Origin: Diplonema papillatum
Lineage: Eukaryota > Euglenozoa > Diplonemea > Diplonemida > Diplonemidae
Assembly: GCA_030068145.1 (NCBI GenBank)
Contig: JAPJBO010000785.1
Location: 1-64,000, forward strand
Reading direction: 5' to 3'
DNA length: 64,000 nucleotides
The notes beneath the pieces are model-generated. The model was not told the DNA's origin, searched no databases, and saw only the letters and a program-made list of their open reading frames with translations. A program made the position numbers and the translations under genes. Positions within the stretch are counted from its first letter, which is position 1. Each line of letters begins with the position of its first letter. Below, in pieces: positions 31,800 through 41,867 of this stretch.

Positions 31800-32330
31800 G
31801 GGGGTGAAATAATCAGTTTTCCGGGCGCATGAGTTTGCGTAGGGTGTTCCAGTTTGCCTTTGTAGAATGCAAGTTCAGGTCTTTGGAAGTAATGCGCCAT
31901 GTCATCGTGCTCGCAGTATCCCAGGACCAGGTATTTGTACTCCACATCCTCGAAGACGCTGTGCCCTCCCACGATGAAAAGGTGCTTCAGGCAGAGGCGG
32001 ACGGTCTCTGTAATCCACAACTTCGAAGACGCTGTGCACTCTCACGATGAAAAGGTGCTTCAGGCAGAGGCGGACGGTCACATCTTCGAAGACGCTGTGC
32101 ACTCTCACGATGAAGAGGTGCTTCAGGCAGAGGCGGACGGTCTCTGTACTCCACAACTTCGAAGACGCTGTGCACTCTCACGATGAAGAGGTGCTTCAGG
32201 CAGAGGCGGACGGTCTCTGTACTCCACAACTTCGAAGACGCTGTGCACTCCCACGATGAAGAGGTGCTTCAGGCGTGGTCTCTGTCTTCCAGCACTGTTT
32301 CGCCGCCGCGGCAGCCTCCGTCATCGGTAA
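31800..32330 (-). pseudogene. Broken kinase N-lobe copy with internal amplification
   Basis: Upstream of the intact gene, this copy keeps the region from helix C to strand 5 (TVRLCLKHLFIVRVHSVFE is close to the gene's TVHLRLKHPFIVRLHSVFE) and FxKGKLEH-type sequence. A 72-bp piece is tandemly repeated about five times (31945-32275). It cannot encode a kinase. Confidence 0.8.
31945..32275. repeat. 72-bp tandem repeat from a kinase segment
   Basis: Five imperfect units containing CTTCGAAGACGCTGTGCACT and GGTGCTTCAGGCAGAGGCGG. Each is 24 codons of the kinase helix C/strand 4 region. One unit is shortened (near 32082-32090). Confidence 0.9.
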
Positions 32331-32404
32331 TGGCTAACCATGTCCGGGCGAGGCCGGGGGGTCCGGTCGATGACGCGAAACGTTTTGCGCGCGGCGATGG
32401 GCAG

Positions 32405-32600
32405 AGCATTTGTTTAGGGTTTATTGTGGGTTAGAGGTTCGGTGGTTTAGGGTCTCCGGAGCATTGAGGCTGGGAGTCGGGTAGCGTGAATGATGATTAC
32501 ACACTTTAACTCCCGGTTAGCCAAGTTTTAGAGTCGGAGTTCGCTTGAGATTCCGTGATTTTAGGGTCTCCGTGTGACCGTTGTTAAATGGGTTCTCTTC
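32405..32600. repeat. Dispersed repeat, two adjacent copies
   Basis: A copy with GGTTCGGTGGTTTAGGGTCT (about 32437) and a second form with GATTTTAGGGTCTCCGTGTG (about 32557), both related to the family at 27914. They separate kinase fragments. Confidence 0.7.
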
Positions 32601-32875
32601 AGGTGGACAGTGGTCTCCGTCTTCCAGCACCGCTTCGCCGCGTCATGTCGAGCAGCGCCAGCTTGTCCAACATCTTCACCGCCACGATCCGCCCGGTCTC
32701 CCGCTCGCGCGCTTTGTACACGACGGCCATGTTCGTCCTTCCGATCTCCTCCACGAGTTCGAGCTGCTCTATGCCCGTCACCGTCGGCAGGGGCCGGTCG
32801 TCCTCCAACTCCACTACCCGCTTCTGCACGGGCAAGCCGCTGGCTCACTGTGGACACACGCTTCGCCGCCGACAT
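32597..32875 (-). pseudogene. Broken kinase N-terminal copy
   Basis: Starts with the same MSAAKRV codons at 32875, then loses phase. It carries the exact VVELEDDRPLPTVTGIEQ and EIGRTNMAVVYKARERETG segments and ends after LDKLALLDMT. Close to the gene at nucleotide level. Confidence 0.85.
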
Positions 32876-32955
32876 CTTTTTTTTTCTAGCTGCGTGTGTG
32901 CGTGCCGTGCTCCTTTTTTTATTGATTTTCTTGTTTCCTGCAGGGGGTAAAAGCT

Positions 32956-33352
32956 TCAATTTTCCGGCGGCGCAAAGTTTGTGTAGTAGTTCCAGTTTGC
33001 CTTGTAGAATGCACGTTCAAGTCTTTGGAAGTCATCGTGCTCGCAGTATCCCAGGACCAGGTACTTGTACTCTGCATTCTCGAAGACGCTGTACACTCTC
33101 ACAATGAAGGGGTGCTTCACTGTGTACCTCGCATCCTCGAAGACGCTGTGTCGAGCAGTGCAAGCTTGTCCAACATCTTCAATCTCGCGCGCTTTGTACA
33201 CGACGGCCATGTTCGTCCTTCCGATCTCCTCCACGAGTTCGAGCTGCTCTATGCCCGTCACCGTCGGCAAGGGCCGGTCGTCCTCCAACTCCACTACCCG
33301 CTTCTGCACAGGCAGGCCGCTGGCGTGTGTGTCACACGCTTCGCTGCCGACA
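32956..33352 (-). pseudogene. Second broken kinase N-terminal copy
   Basis: MSAAKRV codons near 33350, then the VVELEDDRPLPTVTGIEQ to NMAVVYKA region, a gap, and a stretch matching VFEDARYTVKHPFIVRVYSV to VLGYCEHDD. Phase is lost at several points. T-rich sequence just upstream resembles that upstream of the intact gene (31741-31795), so its promoter-proximal region was copied too. Confidence 0.8.
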
Positions 33353-33426
33353 TCTTTTTTTTCTCGCTGCCTTTTTTTTCTTTATTTTTTCTTTTTTTTC
33401 TTGCTGCGTGCGTGCTGTGCTCCTTT

Positions 33427-33770
33427 TTTAGCGTTTATTGTGGTTTAGAGGTTCGGTGTGTTAGGGTCACCGATTGACCATTGAGGCTGGGTGTCGGGTA
33501 GTGAAGGGAAGTAGACACAATTACACACCATTTAACTACGGCTAGCCAAGTTTGAAACTGGTGCTGCCGTTACCCGTGTGTCATGTTCAGGTTCGGAATT
33601 ATGATCAACCACCTAAACACGCTACCTACGTCTTTTTAGCCTGCACAATGCTTGATTGACGGACAACCCGCAAGATTGTTGGTTGGTCTTAGAGTTAAAG
33701 TTCGTTGAAATTCCGGGGGTTTAGGGTCTCCGTGTGACCGTTCATGAATGGGTTCTCTTAGAGCAAGAAA
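33427..33770. repeat. Dispersed repeat, long copy
   Basis: Starts TTTAGCGTTTATTGTGGTTT, shares about 150 bp with 27914-28070, and is followed near 33685 by the second form (AGAGTTAAAGTTCGTTGAAA ... GGTCTCCGTGTGACCG). Confidence 0.75.
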
Positions 33771-33963
33771 GAGCTATATGGTTACGGGTTGTATATTTAG
33801 TGCACGCTTTCGTTGGGTTATGGCTAGCCATGTCCGGGACTGACACCAAGTACATTCCTTCGTGGAGTGTAGTCTTGGGCCCCCCACGTTCTACAAGTTG
33901 AGCATTGAGTTCTTTAAGGTGCAAGTGCCATCAAGGCAGGCGAGCACTGTTCACGGGCTAGTG
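33771..33963. other. Spacer with a short shared block
   Basis: CCCCCCACGTTCTACAAGTT at about 33880 recurs near 11775 and, in part, 34527. No gene. Confidence 0.45.
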
Positions 33964-34530
33964 TTACTTTATGACGTCGTCCGTCGGGAGAGTCAACGAT
34001 GATGAGGATGTGGTCAAACTAGCCATTTCCAAGTCAAGTTCAATTCCCGCTCGCTTTCGCGGTGCGGACTTTCCGGGCCGGTTTGGCTGTTTCCGGGTCG
34101 ACGATGGGGAAGAAGTCAGGCATTCCATTTCGTGATCGAGCGTAGAGTTGTTCACGGCCTGCCGCGATCGCTTCGATCTTCGTGGCTTCCCTGTCGGGGA
34201 CGCGAGCTTCGAGGACTCCTGCAGGGGTCGCTTCCGCCTCCTTCCGGGAGGCGCGTCTTTGGGCTCGCCGGTTGGCGTGCGCGGAAGGGTTGTTTGTACG
34301 GGGATGATGTTCCCCGTTGATGACGTCTTGGGCGACGGTGATGATGACGGTGATGAAGGCGGGGAGGTTGGTGAGCTGGTGAGGTACCGCGCCGTTCGCG
34401 TGCGTTGCCGCGTCGCTGCTTTCTTGGCCGGGCGCTTCGGCCCCCGGTGTCGCGGGGTCTCCTGCAGGATACGCTTCCGCCCCTTCCTGGGCAACTCGGA
34501 CAGTTGCTCAGCCGCAGGCGAGCGCGACGT
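33964..34530 (-). CDS. Basic, Ser/Thr-rich protein fragment of unknown function
   Basis: The open frame extends to 34653, but the upstream part overlaps dispersed repeat, so only this part looks like protein. It has two related basic modules (GRKRILQETPRHRGPKRPAK and RRKRPLQESSKLASPTGKPR), Ser/Pro-rich spacers, and an acidic end (LDLEMASL ... DDVIK, stop at 33964). The end and the basic modules resemble the frame at 24039-24491. It probably encodes the last exon of a nuclear protein family. No known domain. Confidence 0.4.
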   Translation of the reverse strand, partial: TSRSPAAEQLSELPRKGRKRILQETPRHRGPKRPAKKAATRQRTRTARYLTSSPTSPPSSPSSSPSPKTSSTGNIIPVQTTLPRTPTGEPKDAPPGRRRKRPLQESSKLASPTGKPRRSKRSRQAVNNSTLDHEMECLTSSPSSTRKQPNRPGKSAPRKRAGIELDLEMASLTTSSSSLTLPTDDVIK

Positions 34531-34583
34531 TCTACAAGTTGAGCAGGGGTTGCCTTGTAGCCCGTACCGGTCTGTTGTCCGCA

Positions 34584-34725
34584 GTTTTGTTGGACGCATA
34601 CGCCCGCCACTAAACCCAGATTTACCTGTGTCTTCATGTGGGCTACAGCACATTTACATCCTTTGATCTATCGCAACTGGCAGTCTCCTCAAGCATTTCT
34701 TACAAAGCGGGTGCTTATACAAAAA
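34584..34725. repeat. 140-bp dispersed repeat, copy 1
   Basis: TACGCCCGCCACTxAACCCA, TGTGGGCTACAGCACATxTA and GGTGCTTATACAAAAA recur in the same order at 43102-43240, about 90% alike by eye. Confidence 0.85.
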
Positions 34726-34793
34726 GAATGAACGAAGGAGAAATGGTCAGCAACTCCGCACAACTCCACGAATTCTGCCGGTTGTCCAAATCT

Positions 34794-34824
<31 letters not shown>

Positions 34825-35210
34825 CTTTTTTTTTCAGTTGACACGAGCAAGCAAGCAAAAGATAAAGGAAATGCGGTGGGAAATTAACGGGGAAAGGGGT
34901 GGGGGTGGGGGGTGTTGTAGTTGGGTCTTTTAGGGTGGAAAAAAAGGGTGGATGGGGGGGGGGATGAAAAGGCTTTGGGATGAGGGCACGCCGTGTGGCA
35001 ACGTCTGCCGAACCTGTGGACGACTTCATGTTTTCAAGTCCTTAACTTGCGCGCGCTAGTAATAATCATACACGAGTTTGCACATAACACGTGACACGAC
35101 ACGCGAAAGACATAGCATGTGAGCACAGCATGTGGAATCACTTGTAACCGCACTACAACAAGTAGGTGTATATTTGCATCTGGGCGGGGGACACCTTCAA
35201 TTAGATAGGA
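34726..35210. other. Homopolymer-rich spacer
   Basis: Poly-T of about 30 bases at 34794-34824, then TTTTTTTTTCAG at 34828-34839 (a possible but unassigned 3' splice site), then G-rich sequence. No gene seen. Confidence 0.45.
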
Positions 35211-35792
35211 GTGGCGTTCAAATTACCCATCCCCCCTTTCGGAGTGACTGCCGATTATTCTTTTATTAGCGACGCTGTGTTTGAAAGGTGTGGCGGCGCG
35301 CGGAGAGAGAGAGCCGGAGCCGGTGGGTACCTTTTCAGGGGTGTCGTCCGTTTGGTGGTGGGGGGGGGGGTTGCAAGAACGTGCTTGGAATGGGTATGTG
35401 CTCAACACCGCACTGGTCCCGTCTGCGCCGTGATTCGGCCACGGACACGTAAGACAAACCCATCATGAGCGGAACAGCGGTGTGAGAGTCTGGTTTGTCA
35501 GGTGGCTCTTCGTAGCTCGTCGCAGCTAGGACCCACCCCATGCTATGAGAGCACACGCGAATCCGTCGCGGGGGGGCTACTACCGTGTTTGAGCAATCAG
35601 CTTCCCCCCTCAGGGGCCCCTGCTGAATAAGACTGTGACACGCTAGACCACGCTGACTTGCATTATTGTTACGGTGACAATCGGTGACAATCGGTGACGA
35701 CCACTGCGAAGTAAACTCCGCAGAGCACAGGGGGGCAAAGTGCAGCACCTATGGTTGAGGTACCATGGGGGAAAAGAGTCTTAGGGGAGGGG

Positions 35793-35826
<34 letters not shown>

Positions 35827-36110
35827 ATGGGCGACAAACAAAAAAAATAGATGCGTAGTTTGGTTTTGAAAGCAGGGGGCGTGTGGGGAAGCAAGACGAA
35901 CAAGGAGGAAAATCCCCCTGTTAAAAAAAAACATAATATTATGGGGGGGGGGGGTGCGGGTGGCCTCAAAGAAACAGCGCGATGGGATTGGAGGCCGCAA
36001 ATCGTCCTCGTCAGCGTGAAGGTGAAGGATGCAGAATATCTGCGTTCGATGGCTCTGCCGTGTGGTGGGCCAAGAGTCTCCGGAGGACTACTAGTCAAGC
36101 CCCGGTGTTT
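35211..36110. other. Repeat debris and simple sequence
   Basis: Poly-G at about 35361 and 35943, (GA)n at 35791-35823, the block shared with 27430 at about 35370-35420, and a short GGTGACAATC duplication near 35675. No gene supported. Confidence 0.5.
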
Positions 36111-36480
36111 TTTCAGAGTTAAAGTTCGCTTGAAATTCTGGATTTTTTTTATAGATGGTTTAGAGATTTGAGCTTAGCTGGTATTTTTTACACGCACCAA
36201 TTCGTGTCGCGTTGAGATTAGCTGGTGTTTTGAACACACAAAGTCGTGTCGCGAAGGAAGAGACGGACGATGAAGCGCGGGGCCTATTCCGTTCGGATTA
36301 CTTTGAGGTGCTGTCTTGCAGGTTGCAGCGTAAATACTTTTTTTGAGATTTTGAGAGTTACAGGTCCGGAGGTTTAGAGTCTCGGTTGACCATTGAGGCC
36401 GGAAGTTTCTTGGAGTGCAAGTGCACTTTTTCTAGAAGGAAAGTTCGCTTTCTAGAGCGAAAGCTTTTCTTCTTGTTTTT
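36111..36480. repeat. Dispersed repeat copies
   Basis: AGAGTTAAAGTTCGCTTGAA at 36116 and GGTTTAGAGTCTCGGTTGAC at 36371 belong to the 27914 family. GAGxTTAGCTGGTxTTTT is duplicated at 36170 and 36213. Confidence 0.6.
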
Positions 36481-37934
36481 TTGTGTTACCGTTTTTTTTT
36501 TTTTTTTTTTTTTTTCTGTGCCGCGCAGTAGGTATTGAGCTCCGACAACAGTCACAGCTTATGTAGCAGGTTTAGTGCAAGAGAGGTGAGTTAGGTACCT
36601 TACATTTGTGAAAGCATTCGTATGAACGGCAATTCGAGATTTGTGTCTAAGAGCAGAAAAGTCTGCCTTTCGTTTTTCGACTTGTTTGATGCTAGCAAAA
36701 AGTCTTCTTTTGGTGGGAAACCGGATGAAAGCTCGCATTCTATCAGGACGGGGCTGCTGAACATAAGAAGAATTGGATAGAGAAGAAGAAATAGAGGGTG
36801 ACAAAAAAAAAAAGAAGAAGAAGAGCAGAAAAGGGGCACGGTAAAACCGATGGATCGCTTGCATCCCACAAGGATTTCCATCACGTGTATCATACTGCCG
36901 GCTTTTCTTTGCTTTTTTTTTGGGGGGGGGGGCGCTGTTTATTTCTTGCTTCTTTTCTCTCGTTTGCTTCTTCTCCGTCGTGTTCCGTCCAACCGTCCTG
37001 AATTTCGAAAGTGTCTTCGTGCCGTGTGTTTGTGTAGTGACGGAAGAAAAACTTCTGTGGCAAGGCAGCAAGTCGCTCGCCTTTTTTTGTTTCGAAGCAT
37101 TTTTTTCTCTTGCGTCTCGCAGAAGGAAAAAGAAATGAAAGGGATTGTGGACGTCCCCGGATGGCTCGAAAATCTAGCGTTATTTGTGGTACTCATTTGC
37201 ATGCAAATGACTCCTCACAAACGCAACAAGAAGACGTTATTTGTGGATTTTCTGTGAATCTGTGACTTCGCCAAATGAGACTCCTTCTGCTCCCTGCTTG
37301 CTGCTATCTGGCGAAACAGCAGTCAAGGGAACGGACTTGAAACTAGCGCGGAAAGAAGTACGTAGTTTCTAGACTGTTCGACTCAGAGTTAAAGTTCGTT
37401 TTGAGAATCCGGGATTTCAGAGTCTCCGGGGGTGTCCCGTCATCGGATGAGGTTTGCAGTGCGGTATAAAAAAAGAGCACTGCGATTCTTGAGAGTGAAA
37501 ACGGTTCTTGCGGTTGGCGGCCGCCTTGAATGTTTCGCGCAAACGGTCAACGGGAACATCTCAGGGAGCACACGGTCGCACTGGCAAACGCGGTCACGGA
37601 CGATACGATTCACACCGTAAAAAAGACTCTTGTTCTGCGCAGGGACACCTTCTGAATAGGGGTCACCTGCAATAGCAACCTTTTGAAGCCAAGTTGCGTC
37701 TCTCTGAGATTTCCGGAATGTGTTAGAGCGAATGTTTTCGGTAGGTTTCTTTGAACTTCCAAGCGCAGTCGCTGTTCCCTGAATGTTCCCGCCCTATAAG
37801 CACGACAGTACTACCGGAAGAGGGAAGGGGGAAAAAAAATGAAGAAATGTGAAAACGGGTTTTTGCTAGAGGCTTTTCGTGTTATTTTGCAAATGCTTTG
37901 AGCTATCTTTGTGTCTGTGCTTTCAGTCGTCTTC
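36481..37934. other. T/G-rich region without recognised gene
   Basis: Homopolymers (poly-T at 36491-36515, poly-G at about 36920), a palindromic CATTTGCATGCAAATG at 37195, GCGTTATTTGTGG twice (about 37178 and 37234), and another dispersed copy at 37385-37440. Open frames have no domains. Confidence 0.4.
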
Positions 37935-38036
37935 TTAACCATGGTTAAGTGCGCAAATGGTGTCAGCCGAAGCTGGTAAAGCTTCGGCGCCGCCCACGTT
38001 ATGTTTGTTAAGCAGCGGCTGCCAAACATCCCGTGA
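37935..38036 (-). CDS. Short exon-like segment related to 24039
   Basis: On the minus strand GTGTCACGGGATGTTTGGCA at 38036 encodes DVWQPLLNKHN, matching the start of the plus-strand exon at 24039 (GTGTCACGGC..., KFWQPLLNK). It then diverges and stops at 37935. It may be an exon, or fossil, of the same small family and might belong with 33964-34530. Weak. Confidence 0.3.
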   Translation of the reverse strand, partial: SRDVWQPLLNKHNVGGAEALPASADTICALNHG

Positions 38037-38889
38037 CACCGCGCAAGGTGGTAAAACGCTCTTTTGTTTTCTTTTCGTTTGCTTTTGTTGGGGCATGCAG
38101 GCCTGGTATAAGAAGAGAAAAAAGAGCCCGTGCCCCCAGAAAGCGTTGGCTGCCAACTCAGTTTCTTTTTTTTTTCCCCCTCTTTGTTTTGCGTTTTTTT
38201 TCACCACCTTGCCCCAACGGTCGAATTGGAGAAGGTGCGGGCGGCCGTTGCCTTTAGTGGGATCCGGGTTGCTTTCTTTTTTCCATGAATCTCTTTTTTT
38301 TCTCTCTACAACTTTGGCAGTTGTATCCGGCGGAGGACTGAAAGAGACAATCGCTTGCTTTTTTTTTAGAGTGAAAGGCGTGGCACCGCTTGTTGCATTC
38401 CCCTTTTCAGCTGCATAGACGAAGCGCCCGGACAGTGGGCACATTGTGGAGAGTAAATTGTCTTCGTTTAGTGTTTGGGGAGGGATAGATCGGTGGCTAT
38501 GCAGCGACGTTGGGGGGGGGATGGTGCAGTCAGGATTTGGTTGTTTGGATCAAATCTGTCGGAAAGAAAAAAAGAGCCCTGGGGGGGATGGCCTACATCG
38601 ACGGAAAATACTCGGCGGGGGCCGCCCTGTGCTTATTTCGACAGGGAGAATACAAGCTAAAAATGCAACTGCAGATATCTATCTGCATGATGCACCAGCA
38701 CGGTCAGTGTAGTCGCCGTCTTTGTCGTCTATTTCCTCCAATCCATAATTCTTTTTTTTTTTTTTTGCGAACTGGCAGGCCTCCTCGGGTATATTCTACA
38801 ACAGCGGGTGCTCATTCAAAAAAAAAAAAAAAAAAAATAGAACTTTTTTTCTTTTTCTTTTTGCGAGGCACGCGCGATGCACGTATCGG
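38037..38889. other. T-rich region without recognised gene
   Basis: Several poly-T and poly-A runs (38165, 38750, 38820) and G-rich stretches. It lies just downstream of the last exon of the minus-strand gene, so its right end may be 3' untranslated sequence. Confidence 0.4.
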
Positions 38890-39233
38890 TTAGCACACAA
38901 GATCGAGGACTCGCTCCAGCCTTGCGGGGAGCTTCGTGGTGTTCTTGAGGAAGCTGTTCGGAGCGATGACGGAGGCCAGCAGGCCCTTTTGGTCGAGATG
39001 CTCAAAGACGCGTTGCAGCTTCGTCGAGCCGGCCGAGGCCACCAACCGGCGGGTGTTCCCGGCCAATATATCGTTCGACGTCAGTCCTGCGCGCGGTTTC
39101 GGGAGTGTTTGAGAGTTCAGAGCAGGCCGGATACCGGCCAAAACCCCAGTGGGCCTGGTCTCAATGCGGATCGAATGGATGATGTTGCGTATTTCTTGGA
39201 TCCCGCAGGCCACCCGACCCCGAATGGCCATTT
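38890..39233 (-). CDS. Zinc-finger/low-complexity protein gene, last exon
   Basis: Acceptor GCGCAAG at 39234-39240, then frame EMAIRGRVACGIQEIRNIIH to a TAA at 38890-38892. The first two bases complete a codon begun by the exon at 40128-40604 (phase 1 to phase 1). It encodes a helical region (RRLVASAGSTKLQRVFEHL, PARLERVLDLVC) of unknown family. The acceptor lacks a strong pyrimidine tract, so this exon is less certain than the first two. The intron just before it contains a dispersed repeat and a 115-bp tandem array. Confidence 0.5.
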
Positions 39234-39660
39234 CTTGCGCTATTTGTTGATTAGAAGGTCGGTATTTTAAAGTCTCCGGTTGACCGTAGAGGCTTGGGTA
39301 TGGAGGGGGGTTGAGAAAAGTAAGAGGGCGCTCTGGGTGATTACTGGTAGGAACGCGTGGTTCTTGGCTTTGTTGACACATTTGGTAGGGCAAAAAACGG
39401 TCAAACCCCAACAAAGTGCAACCATCGTCGAAAGGGCTCCTTTACGGTATCGTTTACTCGGGTGCACGAATAGAGTGTGCCTGTTGACCATGTCAATGGG
39501 CCAACCAGGCGAGAACACATTGGGGGCAAGGAAGGGCGGGAAGAAAAATTCAGTCTCAGAAGCCCCACCTCAACCCACCCGAATTCTCCTGTTGTAGGCT
39601 CGGGTGGTGTGCTGCTTTGCTCCAGTTCCTACCGTATACGAAAGTAGTACTTCGAGCACT
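39234..39660. repeat. Dispersed repeats within the last intron
   Basis: The copy of the 21205/27914 family (TTAGAAGGTCGGTATTTTAA) starts at the exon border. At 39538-39650 lies the block shared with 27668-27775. Confidence 0.7.
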
Positions 39661-39700
39661 TCCAGGTACTTCCCGTGTACACCCCTTGTACACCCAAGTA

Positions 39701-40075
39701 AGGCCACCGGATCACACCAGTCTTATGTAGTAGTAGTCGTAGTAGTATGTGTCATTCTAATCCGGGAACAAGTCAGGGAGAAGAACGGAGCAATCTTTAC
39801 AAACAAACGAGACTTAAGGCCACCGGATCACACCAGTCTAATTTCGTAGTAGTAGTATGTGTCATCCTAATCCGGAACAAGTCAGGGAGAAGAACGGTGC
39901 AATCGTTACAAACAAACGAGTGACTTAAGGCCACCGGATCATACCAGTCTTATGTAGTAGTAGTAATAGTATGTGTCATTCTAATCCGGGAACAAGTCAG
40001 GGAGAAGAACGGTGCAATCTTTACAAACAAACGAGTGACGACTTAAGGCCACCGAATCACACCAGTCTTATGTTA
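39701..40075. repeat. Tandem array, about 115-bp unit
   Basis: AAGGCCACCGGATCACACCA starts units at about 39700, 39815, 39927 and 40045. Each contains GTAGTAGTA and GGGAGAAGAACGG. Three full units and part of a fourth, within an intron. Confidence 0.9.
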
Positions 40076-40127
40076 AAAAAAAACAAAAAAATCCTTTCAA
40101 TCGAACGCTGCTCTCTTTTTTGCATAC

Positions 40128-40604
40128 CGGTGAGGAACGACGCGAAGTGGTCGTTGAAGGCGCTCGTCGTGAGCAGGCCGGCTGCGAAGAGGTGGGCGGC
40201 GAGGCAGAACACGTCGAGGTACGACGAGATGGCCTTCGCGTTCTTCTCGTCGACGAACGACACCTGCACGGCCTCCATGTCGTCGGTCACGGGGCACACG
40301 GGGGGCGGCGCCTCGAGGAAGGCCAGCAGGTCCTCGCTCAGGTGCTCGGACACTTCTTCCGCTGCCGGCAGGGCCTTGACGAACGTGGTGGCCTGGGCTG
40401 GGCGCTGCTCTTCTCCGGCGGCGTTGAAGCCGCTGCCGAAGGCGCACGCGCGGAGCACTGCTTCCGAGACGACCTCCGGCTCGTGCTCAGCGATCGGTTC
40501 CGTCGCCGGTTCGCTCGAGACCCTTTCGAAGGCTTCGACGAGCTTGTCCACTTTGCTCTCCATGCTGCGCACAGTAGGTGATTCGACGTCGCTGCTGGCA
40601 GCTG
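40128..40604 (-). CDS. Zinc-finger/low-complexity protein gene, third exon
   Basis: Acceptor CATCAG just before 40604 and donor G|GTATGC after 40128; both ends phase 1, consistent with its neighbours. It encodes 159 codons: an Ala/Ser start, an acidic stretch (SSEPATEPIAEHEPEVV), then a hydrophobic helical part (AKAISSYLDVFCLAAHLFAA) faintly like helical-repeat proteins, not assigned. Strong GC-ending codon use fits a real exon. A partial copy lies at 40965-41228. Confidence 0.65.
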
Positions 40605-40964
40605 CTGATGAAATCACGTCGAAGTCCTGTTGTTACGATTAATTAGGGTCAAAATCGCTGGGTCGAAAGGGTTCCTTTACGGTCTCAAAAATTTTGTGGT
40701 AGCAACAGTAGGTACGGGTATGTCGGTACGTGTGGATGCGTGTGCCTGGGCCGCTACTAATTGCCAACTACTCGGCGTAGTTAGAGCGCGCTTCTTCTAG
40801 ACTGTTTCGCTTTTTCCTTATTTTCCCGACGACGGCAAGTGTCAGACTAGCCTACCCGAAGGCGGTTGATTTCCTTAGGCAGGTTTACTCTACCGGCGGA
40901 AGCTGTTTGGGCCAGTGTTTTCTTTTCGTTTGCACTCAACCTTTTACCCCAAAGGCTCAGGTGC
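40605..40964. other. Intron sequence
   Basis: Between the exon and its partial duplicate. T-rich and mixed; nothing else seen. Confidence 0.5.
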
Positions 40965-41228
40965 TCGGACACTTCGTCCGCTGCCGGCAGGGCCTTGACG
41001 AACGTGGTGGCCTGGGCTGGGCGCTGCTCTTCTCCGGCGGCGTTGAAGCCGCTACCGAAGGCGCACGCGCGGAGCACTGCTTCCGAGACGACCTCCGGCT
41101 CGTGCTCAGCGATCGGTTCCGTCGCCGGTTCGCTCGAGACCCTTTCGAAGGCTTCGACGAGCTTGTCCACTTTGCTCTCCATGCTGCGCACAGTAGGTGA
41201 TTCGACGTCGCTGCTGGCAGCTGCTGAT
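40965..41228 (-). pseudogene. Partial duplicate of the third exon
   Basis: Nearly identical to 40341-40604 (for example ADEVSEHLS in place of AEEVSEHLS). It lacks the second half and the donor, joining unrelated sequence at 40965. It keeps a GCATCAG acceptor context, so exon skipping or aberrant inclusion is possible. Confidence 0.8.
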
Positions 41229-41431
41229 GCTCCCCTACTTTGATGGTCTCGTATATTGGTATGCGGTGTCTTATGTGTGGCATGCGTGTGTGTCGTTGTT
41301 CCCTGTTGCCGATTATACGCTTGTTTGCACTCACCTTTTTACCGTGTGTTTCGGACCCGGTTTAACGTGGTGCCTTCCTGCGCACGTGACGTCGTGAGTG
41401 CGTGTGTGTGCATGAAGGAGAATTAACCTGC
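41229..41431. other. Intron spacer
   Basis: G/T-rich sequence between the partial exon and the 28S fragment. No feature. Confidence 0.4.
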
Positions 41432-41568
41432 ATGGTAGCATCACGGCACTGTCCGATCGAACAACCGTAGATACCAGGGACTGGAAACGGGAGTTCCTCT
41501 CGTACTACCCCGTATTGCTGTCGGAATGCGCTGGCCCGATGGGCTCTCTCTCCATCAGTACGGTAAAG

Positions 41569-41599
<31 letters not shown>

Positions 41600-41658
41600 C
41601 TACGTTCCCTGTTAGTGGGTGAGTAATCCAACCCTTAGACAATTCTGCGTGTCTAGGT

Positions 41659-41690
<32 letters not shown>

Positions 41691-41830
41691 AACGTCGCTA
41701 TGAACGCTTGGCTGCCACAAGCCAGTTATCCCTGTGGTAATTTTTCTGTCACCTCCGGCTTCATCCCTTGAACATGAAGCGAGACCAAAGGATCGTTAGG
41801 CCTGAAGATCGTGCATCGAGCAAGTTGAGG
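41432..41830 (-). rRNA. 28S (LSU) rRNA fragment containing the sarcin-ricin loop
   Basis: The minus strand carries conserved LSU landmarks in order: CCACAGGGATAACTGGCTTG, GATCCTTCGATGTCGGCTC, GGGTTTAGACCGTCGTGAGA, AGTACGAGAGGAACTCCCG (sarcin-ricin loop) and TGCCGTGATGCTACC. About 400 bases of the 3' domain; upstream and downstream rRNA is missing, so this is an isolated fragment in an intron. Conservation of the landmarks suggests recent capture or an assembly join. Confidence 0.9.
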
Positions 41831-41867
41831 ATCAAAAAGCAACGCCGCGTATAACATCAGCACACCT

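Noticed and set aside
40603-40616. Hammerhead-like CTGATGA core
   Set aside because: The required GAAA segment and flanking stems are missing; it lies at an exon border.
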